From Pseudomonas sp. M30-35 (GTDB lineage Bacteria > Pseudomonadota > Gammaproteobacteria > Pseudomonadales > Pseudomonadaceae), in NCBI RefSeq assembly GCF_002163625.1, contig NZ_CP020892.1, forward strand, positions 4,154,001 through 4,218,000: a DNA stretch of 64,000 nt. The letters are read 5' to 3'. Position 1 is the first letter of the stretch, and every line of letters begins with the position of its first letter. Shown in pieces: positions 61,562 through 64,000 of the stretch. Under the pieces are notes generated by a model. The model saw only the letters and a program-made list of their open reading frames with translations. It was not told the origin of the DNA and searched no databases. Both the position numbers and the translations under genes were made by a program.

Positions 61562-63262
61562 ATGAAAATCAGCAGACAAGCGTACGCAGACATGTACGGC
61601 CCAACCGTGGGTGACAAAGTGCGTTTGGCCGATACCGGGCTCTGGGCAGAGGTTGAACAAGACTTCACCCACTACGGTGAAGAAGTGAAATTCGGCGGAG
61701 GCAAAGTAATCCGCGACGGCATGGGCCAGGGTCAGCTATGCGCCAAGGATGTGGTAGATACCCTGATCACCAACGCACTGATCATCGATCACTGGGGCGT
61801 GGTCAAAGCTGATGTCGGCATCAAGGACGGCCGTATCGCCGCAATCGGCAAAGGCGGCAACGCTGACATTCAGCCGGATGTGACCATTGCCGTGGGTGCG
61901 GGCACCGAAGTAATTGCCGGCGAAGGCATGATCCTCACCGCGGGCGGCATTGACTCCCACATTCACTTCATCTGCCCACAGCAGATTGAAGAGGCGCTGA
62001 TGAGCGGCGTCACCACCATGATCGGCGGCGGCACCGGCCCTGCAACGGGCACCAACGCCACCACCTGCACCTCTGGCCCCTGGCACATGGCGCGCATGCT
62101 GCAGGCGGCCGATGCTTTTCCAATGAATATCGGCTTCACAGGCAAAGGCAACGCCAGCCTGCCGGAGCCGCTTATCGAGCAAGTCAAAGCCGGTGCCATC
62201 GGCCTCAAACTGCACGAAGACTGGGGCACCACGCCAGCGGCTATCGACAACTGCCTGAGCGTTGCCGATCAGTACGACGTACAGGTGGCAATCCACACTG
62301 ACACACTGAATGAGTCTGGCTTCGTCGAAACAACCTTGGGCGCATTCAAAGGCCGCACCATTCACACCTACCACACCGAAGGTGCCGGTGGCGGTCACGC
62401 GCCCGACATTATCAAGGCCTGTGGCTTCCCCAACGTGCTGCCAAGCTCGACCAACCCGACCCGGCCATTTACCAAAAACACCATCGATGAACACCTCGAT
62501 ATGCTTATGGTTTGCCACCACTTGGACCCAAGCATTGCCGAAGACGTAGCATTCGCTGAAAGCCGTATTCGCCGTGAAACCATCGCTGCCGAAGATATCC
62601 TGCATGACCTTGGCGCCTTCTCGATGATCAGTTCCGACAGCCAGGCCATGGGCCGCGTCGGTGAAGTCATCACCCGTACGTGGCAGACCGCCGACAAGAT
62701 GAAACAACAGCGCGGCGCTTTACCCGGTGACGGTCAGGGCAACGATAACTTCCGCATCAAGCGCTATATCGCCAAGTACACCATTAACCCGGCGATCACT
62801 CACGGCATTAGCCACGAAGTCGGCTCGATTGAAGTTGGAAAATGGGCCGACCTGGTGCTCTGGCGCCCGGCGTTTTTCGGGGTTAAACCGACCTTGATCA
62901 TCAAAGGTGGAGCGATTGCCGCCAGCTTGATGGGCGATGCCAACGCCTCGATCCCGACGCCGCAGCCTGTGCATTATCGCCCCATGTTTGCCAGTTACGG
63001 CGGCTCACGCCATGCCACCTGCCTGACCTTTATCAGCCAGGCAGCCATGGCAGCCGGGGTTCCCGAACAGCTCGGGCTGAAGAAACAGATCGCGGTGGTC
63101 AAAGGCTGTCGTGAGGTAAAGAAGAGCGATCTTATCCACAACGACTACCTGCCGAATATCGAGGTCGATGCACAGAACTATCAAGTGAAAGCTGATGGCC
63201 AGTTGCTCTGGTGTGAGCCAGCAGAGGTCTTGCCAATGGCCCAGCGCTACTTCCTATTTTAG
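61562..63262 (+). CDS. ureC: Urease alpha (catalytic) subunit
   Basis: A 566-residue nickel enzyme hydrolysing urea to ammonia and CO2. [11 protein letters not shown] gives two His ligands, GLKLHEDWG the Lys that is carbamylated (about 216), MVCHHL the flap Cys-His (about 318-319) and [12 protein letters not shown] the Asp ligand (about 359). ATG 61562 ([20 protein letters not shown]) is the family start; the longer frame lies in ureB. ureE, F and G are not in the window, so nickel loading depends on genes elsewhere. Confidence 0.97.
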   Translation: MKISRQAYADMYGPTVGDKVRLADTGLWAEVEQDFTHYGEEVKFGGGKVIRDGMGQGQLCAKDVVDTLITNALIIDHWGVVKADVGIKDGRIAAIGKGGNADIQPDVTIAVGAGTEVIAGEGMILTAGGIDSHIHFICPQQIEEALMSGVTTMIGGGTGPATGTNATTCTSGPWHMARMLQAADAFPMNIGFTGKGNASLPEPLIEQVKAGAIGLKLHEDWGTTPAAIDNCLSVADQYDVQVAIHTDTLNESGFVETTLGAFKGRTIHTYHTEGAGGGHAPDIIKACGFPNVLPSSTNPTRPFTKNTIDEHLDMLMVCHHLDPSIAEDVAFAESRIRRETIAAEDILHDLGAFSMISSDSQAMGRVGEVITRTWQTADKMKQQRGALPGDGQGNDNFRIKRYIAKYTINPAITHGISHEVGSIEVGKWADLVLWRPAFFGVKPTLIIKGGAIAASLMGDANASIPTPQPVHYRPMFASYGGSRHATCLTFISQAAMAAGVPEQLGLKKQIAVVKGCREVKKSDLIHNDYLPNIEVDAQNYQVKADGQLLWCEPAEVLPMAQRYFLF

Positions 63263-63298
63263 GAAGCCTCTGCGGTTTGTCTTCATACTGCGAAAACA

Positions 63299-63324
63299 AC
63301 AAGGCCCGCAATCGCGGGCCTTGT
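63299..63324. terminator. Terminator between ureC and the DksA-like gene
   Basis: ACAAGGCCCGC and GCGGGCCTTGT form a perfect 11-bp stem with an AATC loop. It serves two convergent genes; T-runs are weak. Confidence 0.8.
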
Positions 63325-63346
63325 GCCAGAATCTTGAACCGGGGGA

Positions 63347-63613
63347 CTAGCGTAGCTGACTGTCCTTACTGGCGCGGCGATTGTAGCCAGCCACTCCAGC
63401 ATTGGCTTTATCCTCTGCAGCCTGACAGACCACACACAGGCGCACGCCTTTGATGGCCTCACGCCGCGCCTGTGGAATCGGCGCATCGCATTCCTCACAG
63501 GTGAGCAGGCTCTCGCCTTGCGGTAACTGGCTGCGCGCCCGCGCGACAGCATCTTCGATACTGCTGTCTATCTGCTCTTGCACCGCACCATCATTTGCCC
63601 AACCGCCAGCCAT
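63347..63613 (-). CDS. DksA/TraR C4-type zinc finger protein, short YbiI type
   Basis: An 88-residue protein. MAGGWANDGAVQEQIDSSIEDAVARARSQLP is the typical short-form start, and CEEC...CVVC, 17 residues apart, gives an intact C4 zinc site. Short DksA/TraR proteins may act in the RNA polymerase secondary channel; this one lacks the long coiled coil of DksA. AGGAGGT precedes ATG 63613. Confidence 0.92.
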   Translation of the reverse strand: MAGGWANDGAVQEQIDSSIEDAVARARSQLPQGESLLTCEECDAPIPQARREAIKGVRLCVVCQAAEDKANAGVAGYNRRASKDSQLR

Positions 63614-63696
63614 GGAAACCTCCTGAGAAAGAAGTTTGAGTCACTAGGGTATGCGCCAAACCAGAGCGTTTGACAAGCGCAGATCGTCTGCTCAGG

Positions 63697-64000
63697 TTAC
63701 TCCTTGACGTCCATAAACTCTTCTGCCCAGACAATGTACTCTTCAGGCAGGGTGTACTTGAGCGCCAATTCCGAAGCACTCAGCTCCGATGCAACCGCTC
63801 CACGTTGCTCGCGCAAGCAGTCATAGGTCGCCTTGATCGCAGCAAAATAAGCGCCGTGGCCGTTAACCACGATACGCACGCCAAGCTTGGCCAAACGGGC
63901 ATCATCACGCAATTTCGGGTTGCCGTAAGTCACCAGCATTAATGGCACGCTCAAGTGCTCAGCAATTTTTTCAAGGTGCTCGAAATCTTCAATACCCACG
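63697..64000 (-). CDS. Isocitrate lyase/PEP mutase-family enzyme, probably oxaloacetate decarboxylase (partial, C-terminal)
   Basis: The last 100 or so residues of a protein whose start lies beyond the window. [53 protein letters not shown] fits the C-terminal part of the oxaloacetate decarboxylase branch (P. aeruginosa PA4872 type) of the isocitrate lyase superfamily. The active-site Asp and metal residues are outside the window, so the activity cannot be confirmed here. Confidence 0.8.
   Translation of the reverse strand, partial: VGIEDFEHLEKIAEHLSVPLMLVTYGNPKLRDDARLAKLGVRIVVNGHGAYFAAIKATYDCLREQRGAVASELSASELALKYTLPEEYIVWAEEFMDVKE

Noticed and set aside
63262..63300. A further MITE remnant after ureC
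   Set aside because: GGAAGCCTCTG and ACTGCGAAAAC resemble the element only weakly and could be chance.

Overview
The window is a chromosomal segment of a gammaproteobacterium of the genus Pseudomonas. Its right half (about 30.8 to 64 kb) keeps the gene order I know from the P. aeruginosa PAO1 chromosome: speA, a SUI1/YciH protein, a NUDIX hydrolase, a DUF2333 protein, a CtpL-like chemoreceptor, dsbD, aroQ, accBC, prmA, a DUF3426 protein, dusB-fis, purHD, retS, a MarC-type protein, urtABCDE, ureD-ureA-mddA-ureB-ureC, a DksA/TraR zinc finger protein and an oxaloacetate decarboxylase-type enzyme that runs off the end. No rRNA, tRNA or CRISPR array was seen.

Layout. 0-5.9 kb: a sugar-acid uptake and catabolism cluster, with the end of tctB, tctA, a LysR regulator, an enolase-superfamily dehydratase of talarate/galactarate type, a LacI regulator and an FCD-type GntR regulator. 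Perfect palindromes lie in front of the dehydratase gene and the GntR gene. 6.1-9.1 kb: a DinF-type MATE exporter, a GAF-GGDEF diguanylate cyclase and a small membrane protein. 9.1-14.6 kb: an accessory stretch built of about nine related palindromic repeats, a broken REP-associated tyrosine transposase, small unknown genes, an alpha/beta hydrolase and an IS110-type element that has split one of the palindromes. 13.3-30.4 kb: a contact-dependent inhibition (two-partner secretion) locus on the minus strand, read as cdiB, csgG-like, DUF4810, DUF799, cdiA (3977 codons, C-terminal WHH/HNH nuclease), cdiI, then two probable orphan immunity genes and a fossil 3' end of cdiI, separated by the palindromes.

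How the parts work together. The cdi locus makes a giant surface exoprotein exported by CdiB, with a nuclease tip that CdiI should neutralise in sister cells. Three outer-membrane lipoprotein genes sit between cdiB and cdiA, which is not the textbook cdiBAI layout and may mark an accessory export or assembly complex. Downstream of cdiI the palindromes appear to have acted as recombination points. The IS110-type element has a 2-base core duplication in a palindrome and a long right-hand non-coding end with short matches to its own ends and target, as expected for an RNA-guided recombinase. On the right, urea uptake (urt, with a sigma-54-type promoter) and urease structural genes form one nitrogen-scavenging block, interrupted by a small non-autonomous transposable element between urtE and ureD. 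Protein starts were reassigned from the longest open frame where a ribosome site or family knowledge favoured an internal codon; this is stated in each entry.
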